A stretch of DNA of 64,000 nucleotides from Sphingomonas paeninsulae (GCF_003660165.1 NZ_CP032829.1:2059001-2123000), one strand, 5' to 3'. Counted from the stretch's first letter, positions 28,405-41,465 are shown. Notes: a model not told the origin generated them from the letters alone. Made by a program: numbers and translations.

Positions 28405-29222
28405 ACGACATTCCCTATCTGCTGCGCGGGGTGAGCAAGCTTTCGACCGAAAGTTCGACCCTGATAAGCTCCTCCAAATATCTGAACGATCCGCGACTGC
28501 GCATGTGGATTGCGGAGATCGTGCTGAAGCAGAACGGCCCGGACATGCCTGCACAGGCAGAGATGTATCCCGTTATCGCGCTTCTCGACGAATTGCAGGA
28601 TAAGGCGCGGATCGAGGAACTGTTCACCGCTGAACGGGCAAAGAATCCAGCGCTCGATGCCTGGTTCGAGGAAGGCTTTGTTTCCGATTACGACGCCGAT
28701 TATTTCAAGGCGTTCGGTGCGGGAACGCTCGGGCGCATTTTCTACGACGAAGTGATCGCCAAGAATTTCGAGATTGTGATTTACGAAAAGCCACCACCGA
28801 AAAGCCAGCTCGATTATTTCCTGCTGCGGTCAGGTCAAACTCATGACCTTGAGCACATCATGACCGGCGGCGATTTCTCCTATATGGGTGAACTGGTGCC
28901 TGCCTGGTTTCGGATCACCAATCATTTCAAGCATCTGAGTGCGGAACTCGCGGGCGAATTGTCGACCAGCTATATGTTCGTCACCTTGCGCTATACGGTG
29001 CGAACGCTCCTGCATTATCCCGAAGTCTGGACGATATGTCAGGACGCCGTCGAACGCGGTATGCGATGCGGGCGGGCGTCCGGGCCATTGTTTATGGCAA
29101 AATACGAGGATGTCTTTCATCTGTCGCTGGAGGATGCGCGGGTCGCACTTGGCGTAGAATGCGCGACGTTTGCGGACACCAGCGCCGCCTCAGCGGTCTG
29201 GGCCGCCAGGCCACAGCGATAG
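28401..29222 (+). CDS. COQ4-family protein, copy 2
   Basis: The 273-residue protein starts at GTG 28401 in a GTGA overlap with the amidohydrolase. It has the full HDxxHx11E metal motif, His148, Asp149, His152 and Glu164 (HDLEHIMTGGDFSYMGE), at the same residue numbers as copy 1. It diverges elsewhere, so the pair is an old duplication, not a recent repeat. It is the last gene of the long operon. With both copies keeping every metal ligand, both are probably active enzymes. Possible roles are oxidative decarboxylation or hydroxylation of two different intermediates, or formation of a heteromer; sequence alone cannot decide. Confidence 0.8.
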   Translation: MNDIPYLLRGVSKLSTESSTLISSSKYLNDPRLRMWIAEIVLKQNGPDMPAQAEMYPVIALLDELQDKARIEELFTAERAKNPALDAWFEEGFVSDYDADYFKAFGAGTLGRIFYDEVIAKNFEIVIYEKPPPKSQLDYFLLRSGQTHDLEHIMTGGDFSYMGELVPAWFRITNHFKHLSAELAGELSTSYMFVTLRYTVRTLLHYPEVWTICQDAVERGMRCGRASGPLFMAKYEDVFHLSLEDARVALGVECATFADTSAASAVWAARPQR

Positions 29223-29305
29223 TCCAAATGGACGATGCGGACTCGCCTCTTTTCGATCCATAGACGGTTAAACGCCGGTCGGCCGGTCAATTATAGGAAA
29301 AGCTC

Positions 29306-29848
29306 ATGTCTGTTCGGACACTGGAACCGACGCTGTCGACCGCTCCCACAAACGTGGAAAGCACCGCATCGGACGTCACGGCAGATTTGAAGCTGGCGCT
29401 GCGTCGGCTTGCGAAGGCAGTCGTGGTGATTACGGTTCGGCACGAGGGCCAGCGCTTTGCAATGGCGGCGACGGCGGTCGATGCGCTTTCGATGGAGCCG
29501 CCCTCTCTGCTCGCCTGCGTAAACCGTTCTGCCTCGATCTATCGCGCGATGACCGAGGCCAGCCATTTCGCGATCAACATCCTTGCGCGCGAACACGAGA
29601 ATCTGTCCCACCATTGCGGTGGCCTGAGCAAAGGCGAGGAGCGGTTCGCGATGGGAGCGTGGGAAGACGACGGAGCCGCTCCGGTACTGGCCGATGCGCA
29701 GGCCGCGATCATCTGTCGCGCCGATGCTCGTTTCGACTATGGCACGCACAGCATCTTCGTTGGCATTGCCGAACAGGTGCGGACGCATGGCATCGTCAAT
29801 CCGCTGGTCTATGTCGATGGACGATATACGGGGTCGGTGCTCGACTGA
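29306..29848 (+). CDS. flavin reductase-domain protein
   Basis: This 180-residue protein starts at ATG 29306 behind AGGAAAAG. After a 30-residue unstructured N-terminus comes the flavin-reductase-like fold: FAMAATAVDALSMEPPSLL, CVNRSASIYRAM, FAINILA and a C-terminal LVYVDGRYTGS. Such proteins use NAD(P)H to supply reduced FMN or FAD to a two-component monooxygenase. No matching monooxygenase is in the window, so the partner must be elsewhere or the protein serves another flavoenzyme of the island. It is separated from the COQ4-like gene by 83 bases and converges with the SDR on the other strand. Confidence 0.83.
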   Translation: MSVRTLEPTLSTAPTNVESTASDVTADLKLALRRLAKAVVVITVRHEGQRFAMAATAVDALSMEPPSLLACVNRSASIYRAMTEASHFAINILAREHENLSHHCGGLSKGEERFAMGAWEDDGAAPVLADAQAAIICRADARFDYGTHSIFVGIAEQVRTHGIVNPLVYVDGRYTGSVLD

Positions 29849-29871
29849 GCACAGACCCCGATGGCTGTCGG

Positions 29872-30708
29872 TCAGGCGTCGAAATTGGTTCCGGCGCTCA
29901 GTGTCCGATGCTGTTCCATAGCGGCGCGCACGTCACCCATCCGCCCCTCGATCGCGGCATAGGCGTCCGGTCCGGCAACGATTTGTGGCGGAGGATTCGG
30001 CATATCAGCCACCGCGACCAACAGTTCTGCAAGCTTCGCCGGGTCGCCCGTCTGCTTTCCGTCCACCGATTTCACCAGTGCCATGCGTGCATGGACGCCG
30101 TCGTCGTAATCGGTAACGGCGGTCTCTCCGGTCTTGAGCGAACGACCCGAAAAGTCGGTTCGGAACATGCCTGCTGCAATCGCCGTCACTTTAATGCCGA
30201 GACTGCCGACTTCGCGGTGAAGAGCCTCGCTCAATGCCTCCAGCGCGAATTTTGAGCTGGAGTAATAGCCTGTCGCAGGGTTGGAAATTCGCCCGGCCAG
30301 CGATGAGATTGTCAGAATGGTGCCAGCGCGACGGGCGCGCATTCCGGGCAGTACCGCCTTCATCATGCGGAGCGCGCCGAACAGATTGACCTCGTACATC
30401 GCTTTTACGGCGGCCTCGTCACCCTCCTCGATCGAGGCGACATAGCCATATCCGGCATTGTTGACGAGAACGTCGATTGCGCCAAACCGCGCCTCTGCTG
30501 CTGCGACGGCGGCCGATACCTGCGCAGGGTCGGCAACGTCGAGTTTCAGGGCGATCGCGCGATCGGGTGCCAAGGCGATGATATCGGTAACGTCTTCGGG
30601 ATTACGCGCGGTGACGACCGCCTGCTCGCCGATCGCCAGCACATATTCGGCGATCGCGCGGCCAATGCCGGTCGAACAGCCAGTGATAAGCCAGGTCCGC
30701 ATGGTCAT
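29872..30708 (-). CDS. short-chain dehydrogenase/reductase
   Basis: A classical SDR of 278 residues: TGCSTGIGRAIAEYVL, NNAGYGYV and active-site YYSSSK. The ATG at 30708 overlaps the stop of the DUF1214 gene (ATGA); a second ATG at 30702 is equally placed behind GAGGA, so the true start may be two codons later. Sequence resembles the oxidoreductase group with YSSSKFALEALSEAL, often acting on hydroxysteroid-like or aliphatic alcohols, but this gives no substrate. It forms a two-gene unit with the DUF1214 gene. Confidence 0.85.
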   Translation of the reverse strand: MTMRTWLITGCSTGIGRAIAEYVLAIGEQAVVTARNPEDVTDIIALAPDRAIALKLDVADPAQVSAAVAAAEARFGAIDVLVNNAGYGYVASIEEGDEAAVKAMYEVNLFGALRMMKAVLPGMRARRAGTILTISSLAGRISNPATGYYSSSKFALEALSEALHREVGSLGIKVTAIAAGMFRTDFSGRSLKTGETAVTDYDDGVHARMALVKSVDGKQTGDPAKLAELLVAVADMPNPPPQIVAGPDAYAAIEGRMGDVRAAMEQHRTLSAGTNFDA

Positions 30709-31940
30709 TCCTCGATCCGCCAGAGATAAGTGGGTGCGCGTTCGGCCTGCTGTGCCTTGCGCTCTGCCGGCGTGACGCGCTTCGTTCCTTCGGGCAGCAC
30801 ATTATTCAGCGCATCCAGCTTCACGACGCGACTGACAGCGCCAAAGCCTTCACCCGGTCGGCCATCGGCAAATTCCGCCCAGCGCAGCGTCAGCAATCCT
30901 TCGGGCATATCGCAGGGGTCGATCCAGTTCCAGACGCCGGGATCGTGCCGTGAAACGACATAGGTGAGGTTGCCATCGGCGTTGCGGACCGATTGCGTGA
31001 GATTGAGGCTGGACGTGCGGTTCACGATCTCGTTCGTGGTGCCCCAGATGTTGGTGATTGGGGCAAGGAAATAGCCCGCGCCGCCAAGACCAATATCAAT
31101 CACCAGCGCCTCGTCGTCGGCAAGATCGAAATGTCCCATGATGTAGAGTTGGTTGCGAAGCGCGCCGTCGCTGTCACGGTCGATCGTGAAGTCGAAGCCA
31201 TTGGCGTCCTTGTTCAGCGCCTGCGCGTTCCAGCGCATCGTGTTGTCGATATTCTTGGTGAGCATGGCCTGAGCCGCGGCCACGTTTTCATCGAAGCTGC
31301 GTTCGGGGGTCTTGGGCGCACCGCCAAGCCGCTCGATGCTGAGCATGTTCGGCCGCTCACGACCCCAGTCGGCGATTACGTCGCGGATGTAGAACTCGAC
31401 GGCTGCGGGGGATGAGCGAACATGGTTGGCACGGTCCCCTTTCTCGTCCGCATCGACGAAGATTTCGAATCCCCCGTTGGCATCCAGCACAATGTCCTTG
31501 CCGTCGAGCACGTCCACGGTGCCCATATGCTCATTCCAGAGCGTGAAGTAGTTTTCGGTCAAGCGGGGATTGGGCACGCTGCCCTGGATCACATAGCGTT
31601 CAGCGCCGTCGATCGGGATGACGCGATAGACTGAATCGGGATTGTCGAGGCCCCATCGCGATCCCGGCACGTCCACGCCATTCAGCCGGTGCGGAATGCG
31701 GGTGATCGTGACGATGGCGGGACGCTGGGGATCGGTGTTCAGTGACCAGATGATCGCGCCGAATACGACCTCATCATAATGTTTCTCGAACGCCTGACGC
31801 ATTGCCGGGCTGGGCTGGGTTTGCTCCAGCCAATAGGCACGGCGATCCGCGATGGTTGCCTTCATACGCGGATCGGCCAGAACGGCGAGCGCGGCTTGTT
31901 CGAAGCGGGCTTGCTCGGCAGTTGCAATGGGATTGGTCAT
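30705..31940 (-). CDS. DUF1214-domain protein
   Basis: The 411-residue protein begins at ATG 31940 behind AGGAG. The central and C-terminal part resembles DUF1214 proteins: GYFLAPITNIWGTTNEIVNR, then TSSLNLTQSVRNADG and YVVSRHDPGVWNWIDP, ending in a Trp-rich strand. No signal peptide is seen. The biochemical function of DUF1214 is unknown; such genes recur in sphingomonad and actinobacterial degradation islands. It is the first gene of a minus-strand pair with an SDR and is divergent from the second AraC regulator across a gap containing a perfect palindrome. Confidence 0.7.
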   Translation of the reverse strand: MTNPIATAEQARFEQAALAVLADPRMKATIADRRAYWLEQTQPSPAMRQAFEKHYDEVVFGAIIWSLNTDPQRPAIVTITRIPHRLNGVDVPGSRWGLDNPDSVYRVIPIDGAERYVIQGSVPNPRLTENYFTLWNEHMGTVDVLDGKDIVLDANGGFEIFVDADEKGDRANHVRSSPAAVEFYIRDVIADWGRERPNMLSIERLGGAPKTPERSFDENVAAAQAMLTKNIDNTMRWNAQALNKDANGFDFTIDRDSDGALRNQLYIMGHFDLADDEALVIDIGLGGAGYFLAPITNIWGTTNEIVNRTSSLNLTQSVRNADGNLTYVVSRHDPGVWNWIDPCDMPEGLLTLRWAEFADGRPGEGFGAVSRVVKLDALNNVLPEGTKRVTPAERKAQQAERAPTYLWRIEE

Positions 31941-32141
31941 GGGCGACTCCTGATTTACATCGCATCACGCTAATGCGTAGGGTGACGCGCGCAATGTTTG
32001 CGCATTCGCAAAAGGTGACCGAGTTTGCGATGAGTGACGCGAAATTTGAGAGCAATCCGTTCGTTGCAGGATTGTAAGCAGCGGACGCGCTGCTAGGTTC
32101 CGGTCGAACGCCCGGCGCATGTACGACGGGGGCAGGAGGCG
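31941..32141. promoter_or_regulatory. divergent control region, DUF1214 / AraC 2, with palindrome
   Basis: This 201-base gap contains the perfect inverted repeat TTTGCGCATTCGCAAA at 31997-32012, followed by AGGTGACC and, 20 bases on, TTTGCGATGAGTGACGC near 32030. A second TTTGCG half-site in similar orientation suggests a multi-site operator. The AraC regulator starting at 32142 is the obvious candidate to bind it. Confidence 0.45.
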
Positions 32142-33008
32142 ATGATGGATCGAGGCTATCGTATCACAGCCGAATTATCGCTGGCGCACATGCAACTGGA
32201 GCGACTGGTGCAGGACGGCAGCGGCCCGTTCGAGCGCGTCCATCGGCTGGATCGGCCATCGCTGGTGTATCTGAATGCGACCGGCGGTGGCAACGCGCTC
32301 GGCTGCTTCGGGGAACCGCGATCGCATCGATCGTTCAGTCCCTTTGGTTCAGCGGTGGTGGTGCCCGCACATATGGCCCTCCATGTCCGTTCTCCGGGCT
32401 TTGCCGTGCGCGAGATGACGATAGTGCGGTTCGAGGAATCGCCGTTCGAGGATCTGACCGGCGTCGATGCCTCGGCTAACGAAGTGGAGCTTGCCGCCTG
32501 CGCCGATGTGCGCGCGACAGGAGTTATTGCGGCGCTTGAGCGACTTTCTGCCGAATTTGCGCGACCCGCGATCGCACACGAGACGATAGTTGCGGGTCTG
32601 GGGATGTTGGTGTTGGGGGAGTTGGCTCGCCATTTCGAGGCATCCCGTAACCGCGCGTCAGGGCGTGGGGGAACGCTGGCGGCGTGGCAGGTGCGCCGTA
32701 TCGAGGAACGTTTGGTCGCACAGGACAGTCCGCCGCCTGACATCGAGGAACTGGCGGCATTGTGTGGCATCGGGCGGCGTCACCTGATGCGTGCGTATAA
32801 GGCGACAACCGGTACCACGGTGATGGCGAGGGTCCAGCAAACGCTGTTCGATCGCGCCGTGCACATGCTCGATGCTGAAAATCGCTCGGTCAAGGTGGTG
32901 GCGGGAGCGCTCGGCTATGACAGTCAGGGCAGTTTCGCCACAGCATTTCGTCGCCGCTTTGGTCAGACGCCGTCCGACTGGCGCGCGCAGAGGCGCGCGA
33001 TGCACTAA
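32142..33008 (+). CDS. AraC-family transcriptional regulator 2
   Basis: The 288-residue protein has a C-terminal AraC/XylS double helix-turn-helix: IEELAALCGIGRRHLMRAYK for the first half and VAGALGYDSQGSFATAFRRRF with GQTPSDWR for the second. The N-terminal 180 residues, the likely inducer domain, are only distantly like those of the regulator at 14369. The start is ATG 32142 behind GGAGG. The stop overlaps that of the convergent MFS gene by four bases. Probable targets are the divergent DUF1214-SDR unit and perhaps the sulfatase-receptor unit downstream. Confidence 0.87.
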   Translation: MMDRGYRITAELSLAHMQLERLVQDGSGPFERVHRLDRPSLVYLNATGGGNALGCFGEPRSHRSFSPFGSAVVVPAHMALHVRSPGFAVREMTIVRFEESPFEDLTGVDASANEVELAACADVRATGVIAALERLSAEFARPAIAHETIVAGLGMLVLGELARHFEASRNRASGRGGTLAAWQVRRIEERLVAQDSPPPDIEELAALCGIGRRHLMRAYKATTGTTVMARVQQTLFDRAVHMLDAENRSVKVVAGALGYDSQGSFATAFRRRFGQTPSDWRAQRRAMH

Positions 33009-34253
33009 GCTGGCTGGTCGAGACGGTTCGCGCGTGTTTCGGGTATGGCAAACCAGACGAGCGGTACTGCCAGATAAGAAACGAAGCCAAGCGCGGTGGC
33101 GGCCGGACCGATGCCGCCGATGCGGGCGGAAAGCGCCCCCAATATCCACGGTGCCAGCACGACGCCCCATCGTCCGATAAGGTTGTGGCACCACCCGTTC
33201 GCCGCTGCGCGTAAGCTGGTCGGAAACAGCTCTGAATTCAGCGTATATGCGACGACCCACACACCAAGCATCGCCTGTAACCCGACAAACCCCCGGCGAT
33301 CGGCAACCATGTGGTCGAGGTATAGCAAAGCTGCGTAAGTCCCCCCAAAGCGAGCATGAACAGCGTGATTGTCCAGCGTCGACCGATCAGGTCGGACAGC
33401 GCCCCAGCCGCCAGATAGCCAAGGAATGCTCCGCCTAGTCCGAACGGCGCAAGGCGGGCGAAATCGGTGGGTGCCCAGCCGCGCTCCTGCACGACGTATA
33501 GCGTGAAAAAGAGGCTGGAAACCGATGTTGCGAAGTTAACGATGAACCAAAGCAGGCTCATCGCGATGAATCGGCGACGGAGGGTCGGTGCGGTGAGTTG
33601 GCGAATTTCCTCACTTGGGCTGAGGCTAGGGGTGCCAGCCGTCCGGGCTGCGCGCCACACTGGCGTTTCGCGCAGTCGCCACAGAAGCAGCGGCATGATT
33701 AGCAGCGGCGCTGCGCCGATCACAAACAGCAACCGCCATCCGATCGTTGTCCCAAGAGCCGGAGCCAGCGCGAGAAAGGGGAGCGCCGCGCCAAAACTGC
33801 CGCACGCGCCCAATAATCCGTTTGCGCGCCCACGCAGCGACGGAGGCAGCGTTTCGCTGACGATAAGATAGGCCATCGCGATCTGCGTCACCATGAGCAG
33901 CCGCGTCACAAGTTGAATTGCGGTGTAGGAACTGAGCCCGAACGTGAACACAGTTGCCAGGGAACCGATTGCAAACCCCGTCGCTGCCAGCAGCAGGATA
34001 GGTCGCCGCCCAAAGCGGTCGGCCAGTCGGATCAGCACCCATGCCGCGATCGACCCAAGTGCAATGACTGCCAGCGCGCGGCCGAGTGTGGCGGGTGTGG
34101 CTCCATATTCCTTGCCCAGATAAGGCAGTACGACGCTCGTTAGGCTGATGTCGAAGCCTTCGAACATCACAACGAAAGCAAGCATTGCCAGCAGGCCAGC
34201 ATGAGCGCGCGTGAAACGCTCCCCAGTCACGCCAGCGGGTATGCTGGTCGGCA

Positions 34254-34254
<1 letters not shown>
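33005..34254 (-). CDS. MFS transporter 2, split by a frameshift
   Basis: The start ATG 34254 overlaps the sulfatase stop as TAATG. The first frame covers about nine membrane helices (for example FVVMFEGFDISLTSVVLPYL at helix 1, with RFGRRPILL in the loop between helices 2 and 3). It leaves frame after LALGG near 33341; the rest (LDHMVADRRGFVGLQAM to IPETRANRLD) is in another frame. Adding one C to the run 33341-33346 joins them as LALGGTYAALLYLDHM, giving 416 residues. The GRR/ETRG-type signatures place it with sugar/aromatic-acid-type MFS permeases. Coupling to the sulfatase suggests transport of a desulfated or sulfated substrate. Confidence 0.82.
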
Positions 34255-38214
<3,960 letters not shown>

Positions 38215-38709
38215 TCTATTTTCCCATCCTGGTGAATTGTGCGCAAATTAGCGATTTTTTGCGCTAATTTTGTCCGCATATGCTACGTGTAGGTGTTCTT
38301 ATATGTCAACTTGCGTAGTGCACTTGGCAGTGACGGATTTTGTCGAAAGCGACGTTGCGTAAGGGGTTTGGTGAGCGGTCCAAAGAACGCTGCCTTTAAG
38401 TCAGCGTTTACTGGATGCGCTGTGACACAAAACAGTTCCGGGCGGATTAAAGGCCGGCCTTCCGGCACAGGGTCTCGAGCCATCCCCGCGAGATAGCTTC
38501 GACGGTATCCGAAGGCTACGAACTGCCACGGTGATGGCCGTGAGGTCGTCGGTGCGAATCTTGTAATCGCTCGATTATGCCGAGCGGGCGTAGGTTTTTT
38601 CGGTTGCCAAGGCCTTATCTGTAATCTGTTCGGCATAATTGACCAGTTTTCTGAGCTGCCGCTGCAATGAAGGCTTGCCACTGGTCACCGAGACGGTGAG
38701 AATCTATTG
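38215..38709. promoter_or_regulatory. receptor 3 promoter region with inverted repeat, then unassigned DNA
   Basis: Close to the receptor start is a perfect inverted repeat AAATTAGCG (38245-38253) and CGCTAATTT (38262-38270) with an 8-base spacer, a likely operator. The remaining 430 bases contain an open minus-strand frame at 38283-38681, but its product has no recognisable motif and poor composition, so I do not call it a gene. Nothing else is seen here. Confidence 0.4.
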
Positions 38710-38778
38710 ATGCGAAAAGACGTCGATCATCTTCCTATAGTCCAGTAAGAAGAGCTGGCGCGCGTCAAGCAGATATTG

Positions 38779-39636
38779 ATGGAGGAATTTGTCGTCGCGA
38801 TATCGCGCGCGACGCAACCGTGGAAAAAGAACGGCAAGATCCAGAAAATAATACTTTTTGGCAGTTATAGTCGGAATGACTGGATCGATGAGCCGTCGCA
38901 GGGATACAAGTCGGACCTCGATATCCTGGTGATTGTTAGTCACAAAGATCTGACCGACGTCGCCGAATACTGGTATGTCGCCGAAGATAAAATCCAGCGC
39001 GATGGTGAAATCGCGCGCCCAGTCAACGTGATTGTTCACACTCTGGAAGAGGTGAACCGAGGCCTGACGCACGGCGAGTATTTTTGGGTCGATATCGCGC
39101 GCGATGGCATCGCTCTGTACGAATTGCCCGGCGTTGGGCTCGCAACCCCGAAACCGCTGACGGCGGCGGACGCGTACGAAATGGCACTTGCCTACTTCAA
39201 CAAGCAACTTCCGGCGGTCGATCGGTTTCTAGAGATTGCACAGATGGCAACACTGAAAGGAAGGCAGGATGCCGAGTGGCGTAACAATGCTGCCTTCAAT
39301 ATCCACCAAGCAGCGGAAACTGCCTACATATGCTTCTTGCTTGTCCGCACTCATTACGTACCACGGTCGCACAATATCAAGTTTTTGCGTTCGCTGGCCG
39401 AGGACAAGGAGCTGCGGCTCATCGACAGTTGGCCTCGCTCAACCAAACCGGATCGACGGCGCTTTGAACTTGCAAAACGCGCCTATGTCGAGGCCAGGTA
39501 CTCGAGTGCTTACGAGATCAGCAGCGACGATCTCCTCGCCATTACGGATGCAGTGCGCGACCTTCGCGACCGGGTCGAGGTGGTGTCGCGCAGCTGGCTC
39601 GATGTGCTGAGCGCGAAGGCCGGCATCGGATCATAA
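38779..39636 (+). CDS. nucleotidyltransferase (MNT) plus HEPN two-domain protein, N-terminus interrupted
   Basis: Residues 20-60 carry the nucleotidyltransferase motif FGSYSRND followed by SDLDILV, the metal-binding DxD. Residues 130-270 form a HEPN helical domain (NNAAFNIHQAAETAYICFLL, HNIKFLRSL). No RxxxxH RNase motif is evident, so it may bind nucleotide rather than cut RNA. The family's usual N-terminus lies upstream in frame: from ATG 38710 the DNA reads MRKDVDHLPIVQ, a TAA at 38746-38748, then EELARVKQILMEEF, matching the typical DHLP start. The gene therefore seems to carry a nonsense mutation, with possible restart at ATG 38779. MNT-HEPN proteins belong to toxin-antitoxin or nucleotide-modification systems; this one is solitary. 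Confidence 0.75.
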   Translation: MEEFVVAISRATQPWKKNGKIQKIILFGSYSRNDWIDEPSQGYKSDLDILVIVSHKDLTDVAEYWYVAEDKIQRDGEIARPVNVIVHTLEEVNRGLTHGEYFWVDIARDGIALYELPGVGLATPKPLTAADAYEMALAYFNKQLPAVDRFLEIAQMATLKGRQDAEWRNNAAFNIHQAAETAYICFLLVRTHYVPRSHNIKFLRSLAEDKELRLIDSWPRSTKPDRRRFELAKRAYVEARYSSAYEISSDDLLAITDAVRDLRDRVEVVSRSWLDVLSAKAGIGS

Positions 39637-39896
39637 GCCATCCAGGAAGGCGAGCAGTCGATCTTCGGCTTGTAGCGGCCGCCCTTTTGTCTGTTGAACG
39701 GCTTGATCGTGGCCAGCGCTGCTTCCTTCAGCGCGAGGTGGGCGTGCAGATAGGCTTGGGTCGTCTTGATGGACTCATGACCAAGCCACAGCGCGATCGC
39801 CGAAATATCCACGGCCGCCTGGAGGAGCTCCATCGCTGCACTGTGCCGAAAAACGTGTGGCGTGACCCGCTTTCGGCGGAGCAACGGGCTACTCGA
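39631..39896 (-). pseudogene. tyrosine recombinase/integrase, C-terminal fragment
   Basis: The readable part has VTPHVFRHSAAMELL, LWLGHESIKTTQAYLHAH: the HxxR box, the GH motif and the Tyr nucleophile in TTQAYLH of tyrosine recombinases. The N-terminal core-binding domain and first catalytic Arg are missing; a stop codon (TAA) lies just upstream of the fragment near 39896. Near the C-terminus the frame shifts: after GGRYKP the family ending EDRLLAFLDGL is found in another frame, ending at 39631. It is an inactive remnant at the boundary between the catabolic island and the capsule locus. Confidence 0.75.
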
Positions 39897-39948
39897 TTAC
39901 GCAAAGAATCTGGCTGGCTGTCGGCAGGCGCGCCTCGCGAAGCGTGCC

Positions 39949-40659
39949 CTATCGTCCAAATATCCTCTGAAATGCGGTCTTCTGGGGCGGCAGCTCCGTT
40001 TTCACAATGACGGCATGGCCGTTGAGATTGTGCATGACCACAGCCCCGCTCATCCCCCGCTTTTCGTTGACCAATTGAGTGATCCCCGAACATGCAGGAA
40101 AGCCGTAGTCGTCGAACACAACGATCCCTCCCACAGGCATTCTTGGCCAAACCCAATCGAAGATGTGTAGCGCGGACTCGTAAACATCCACGTCTATATG
40201 GCAAAGGGCAAACTGCCGATCTTCAATCTGGTGAGCTGTATCGTCGGGGAAAATGCCGGTCAGTATTTCGATATTGTCCACGTCAAAGGAGGCGGCCAAG
40301 TTTCTAACGTACTCCTCCGACGTGTCGGCATGCTCTCCGCCGACATACCTAGTATCGGCCTCACCAGCTTTGACGACGCCGCAGAAGGTGTCGCACATGA
40401 AAACCTTGGCTTCGGAACCAACAATCTGAAGTCGCTTGGCCATGATGCAGCCGGTGCCCCCGCGCCACACTCCGACTTCCAAGATGTCGCCAGGCAGTCG
40501 GGCGGCTTGCTCGACAAGTTGCCAAAGTTCGTAAGCACGCATGTGATCAACCAAGGTGCACGGGTGAGCTTGGTCGTAGAGACGCGTAAACAGTTCGTCG
40601 TCGTACCACGGTGAATAAGTTGCAAAAACATTCACTGGTGCATGCCAAAATTTGGCCAA
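39949..40659 (-). CDS. TylF/MycF-type SAM-dependent O-methyltransferase
   Basis: The 236-residue protein has the SAM site ILEVGVWRGGTG and the metal-binding core HIDVDVYES with FDDYGFPACSGITQLVNE, characteristic of the TylF (macrocin O-methyltransferase) family, which methylates sugar hydroxyls using Mg2+. In this locus it would methylate a capsule sugar. The start is ATG 40659. It is the downstream gene of a minus-strand pair with another methyltransferase (77-base gap), oriented against the main capsule operon. Confidence 0.85.
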   Translation of the reverse strand: MAKFWHAPVNVFATYSPWYDDELFTRLYDQAHPCTLVDHMRAYELWQLVEQAARLPGDILEVGVWRGGTGCIMAKRLQIVGSEAKVFMCDTFCGVVKAGEADTRYVGGEHADTSEEYVRNLAASFDVDNIEILTGIFPDDTAHQIEDRQFALCHIDVDVYESALHIFDWVWPRMPVGGIVVFDDYGFPACSGITQLVNEKRGMSGAVVMHNLNGHAVIVKTELPPQKTAFQRIFGR

Positions 40660-40736
40660 GTTTATTTCCTCTCATTGCGAGCGATCACCCTTCGCGAGGA
40701 GATGGTCAACACACCCGCCCCTTCGGCGTGAATTAC

Positions 40737-41465
40737 TCAGTCCCGCCTCGCGAAGATCTCGACGCCATGGCACCCACCATGATTGGCGTGGTGCATGTAG
40801 TATCGGCTGAAACCGCGCCGGACCATCATGGCGATCAGCAGGTTCATGTCGTAGTCGTACATGCTCATGGACCCAGCGGCCCGGTCCTTGCGCAGCAGCG
40901 GCTTGAGCTCGCGCCCATCCCAAGTCGAGAACTCGACGTTGGGGTGGTACTGGTCGGCGACACCTAAGGCATCCTTGAACAGCATGAAGTGGACGGACAG
41001 CATCGCCTTGGGCGAGGCGGCGTCAAGAAGCTTGCCGAAGAGATCGTAGCCGCGCGCTGGCGGGATGTGCTGGAACACGATAGAGCTGTGGATCCAATCG
41101 ATCAAGCAGTCCTGAGGGATGTCGAAACGGAACTCGACGTTCTCGGGCGGACTGTTCCGACGGGCTTCCTCCAGCATAGGGCCGGAGATGTCGATGCCGA
41201 AAACCCGATCTGCCATGGGGGCCATTGCGCGGGTGAGACGGCCTACTCCGCAGCCGAAGTCGATAGCGGTCTTGGGGGCGAACTCGCCGCCGAAATGGTC
41301 GATCAGGATTTGGCGAACGCCGACCATGTGGTTCGCGCCGGTCTGCCAGAACTCGGCCAACCCGGCTTCGTTGAGATTGTGTCGCAGGAACCGCTCATGG
41401 CTGAGCACGCCGAAGTAAGGCTCGAACTCCCCAAGGTTCGTCCAGTCGTTGTCGGTGTCGCGCAT
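40737..41465 (-). CDS. class I SAM-dependent methyltransferase
   Basis: The start is placed at ATG 41465 behind AGGGGA, giving 242 residues. The SAM motif is AIDFGCGVGRLTRAMA, with FGIDISGPMLEEAR as motif II and SIVFQHIPPARG as motif IV. The acceptor cannot be read from sequence; sugar or lipid-linked saccharide methylation is likely, given the neighbouring TylF-type gene. The long non-coding stretch upstream separates it from the divergent capsule operon at 42263. Confidence 0.8.
   Translation of the reverse strand: MRDTDNDWTNLGEFEPYFGVLSHERFLRHNLNEAGLAEFWQTGANHMVGVRQILIDHFGGEFAPKTAIDFGCGVGRLTRAMAPMADRVFGIDISGPMLEEARRNSPPENVEFRFDIPQDCLIDWIHSSIVFQHIPPARGYDLFGKLLDAASPKAMLSVHFMLFKDALGVADQYHPNVEFSTWDGRELKPLLRKDRAAGSMSMYDYDMNLLIAMMVRRGFSRYYMHHANHGGCHGVEIFARRD

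Noticed and set aside
38283-38681. Minus-strand frame of 132 codons in the gap before the MNT-HEPN gene
   Set aside because: No similarity that I recognise, no ribosome site, and it overlaps the likely operator-side DNA of receptor 3.
38746-38748. Recoding (for example selenocysteine) at the TAA in the MNT-HEPN gene
   Set aside because: TAA is not a selenocysteine or pyrrolysine codon and no family member needs a special residue there.
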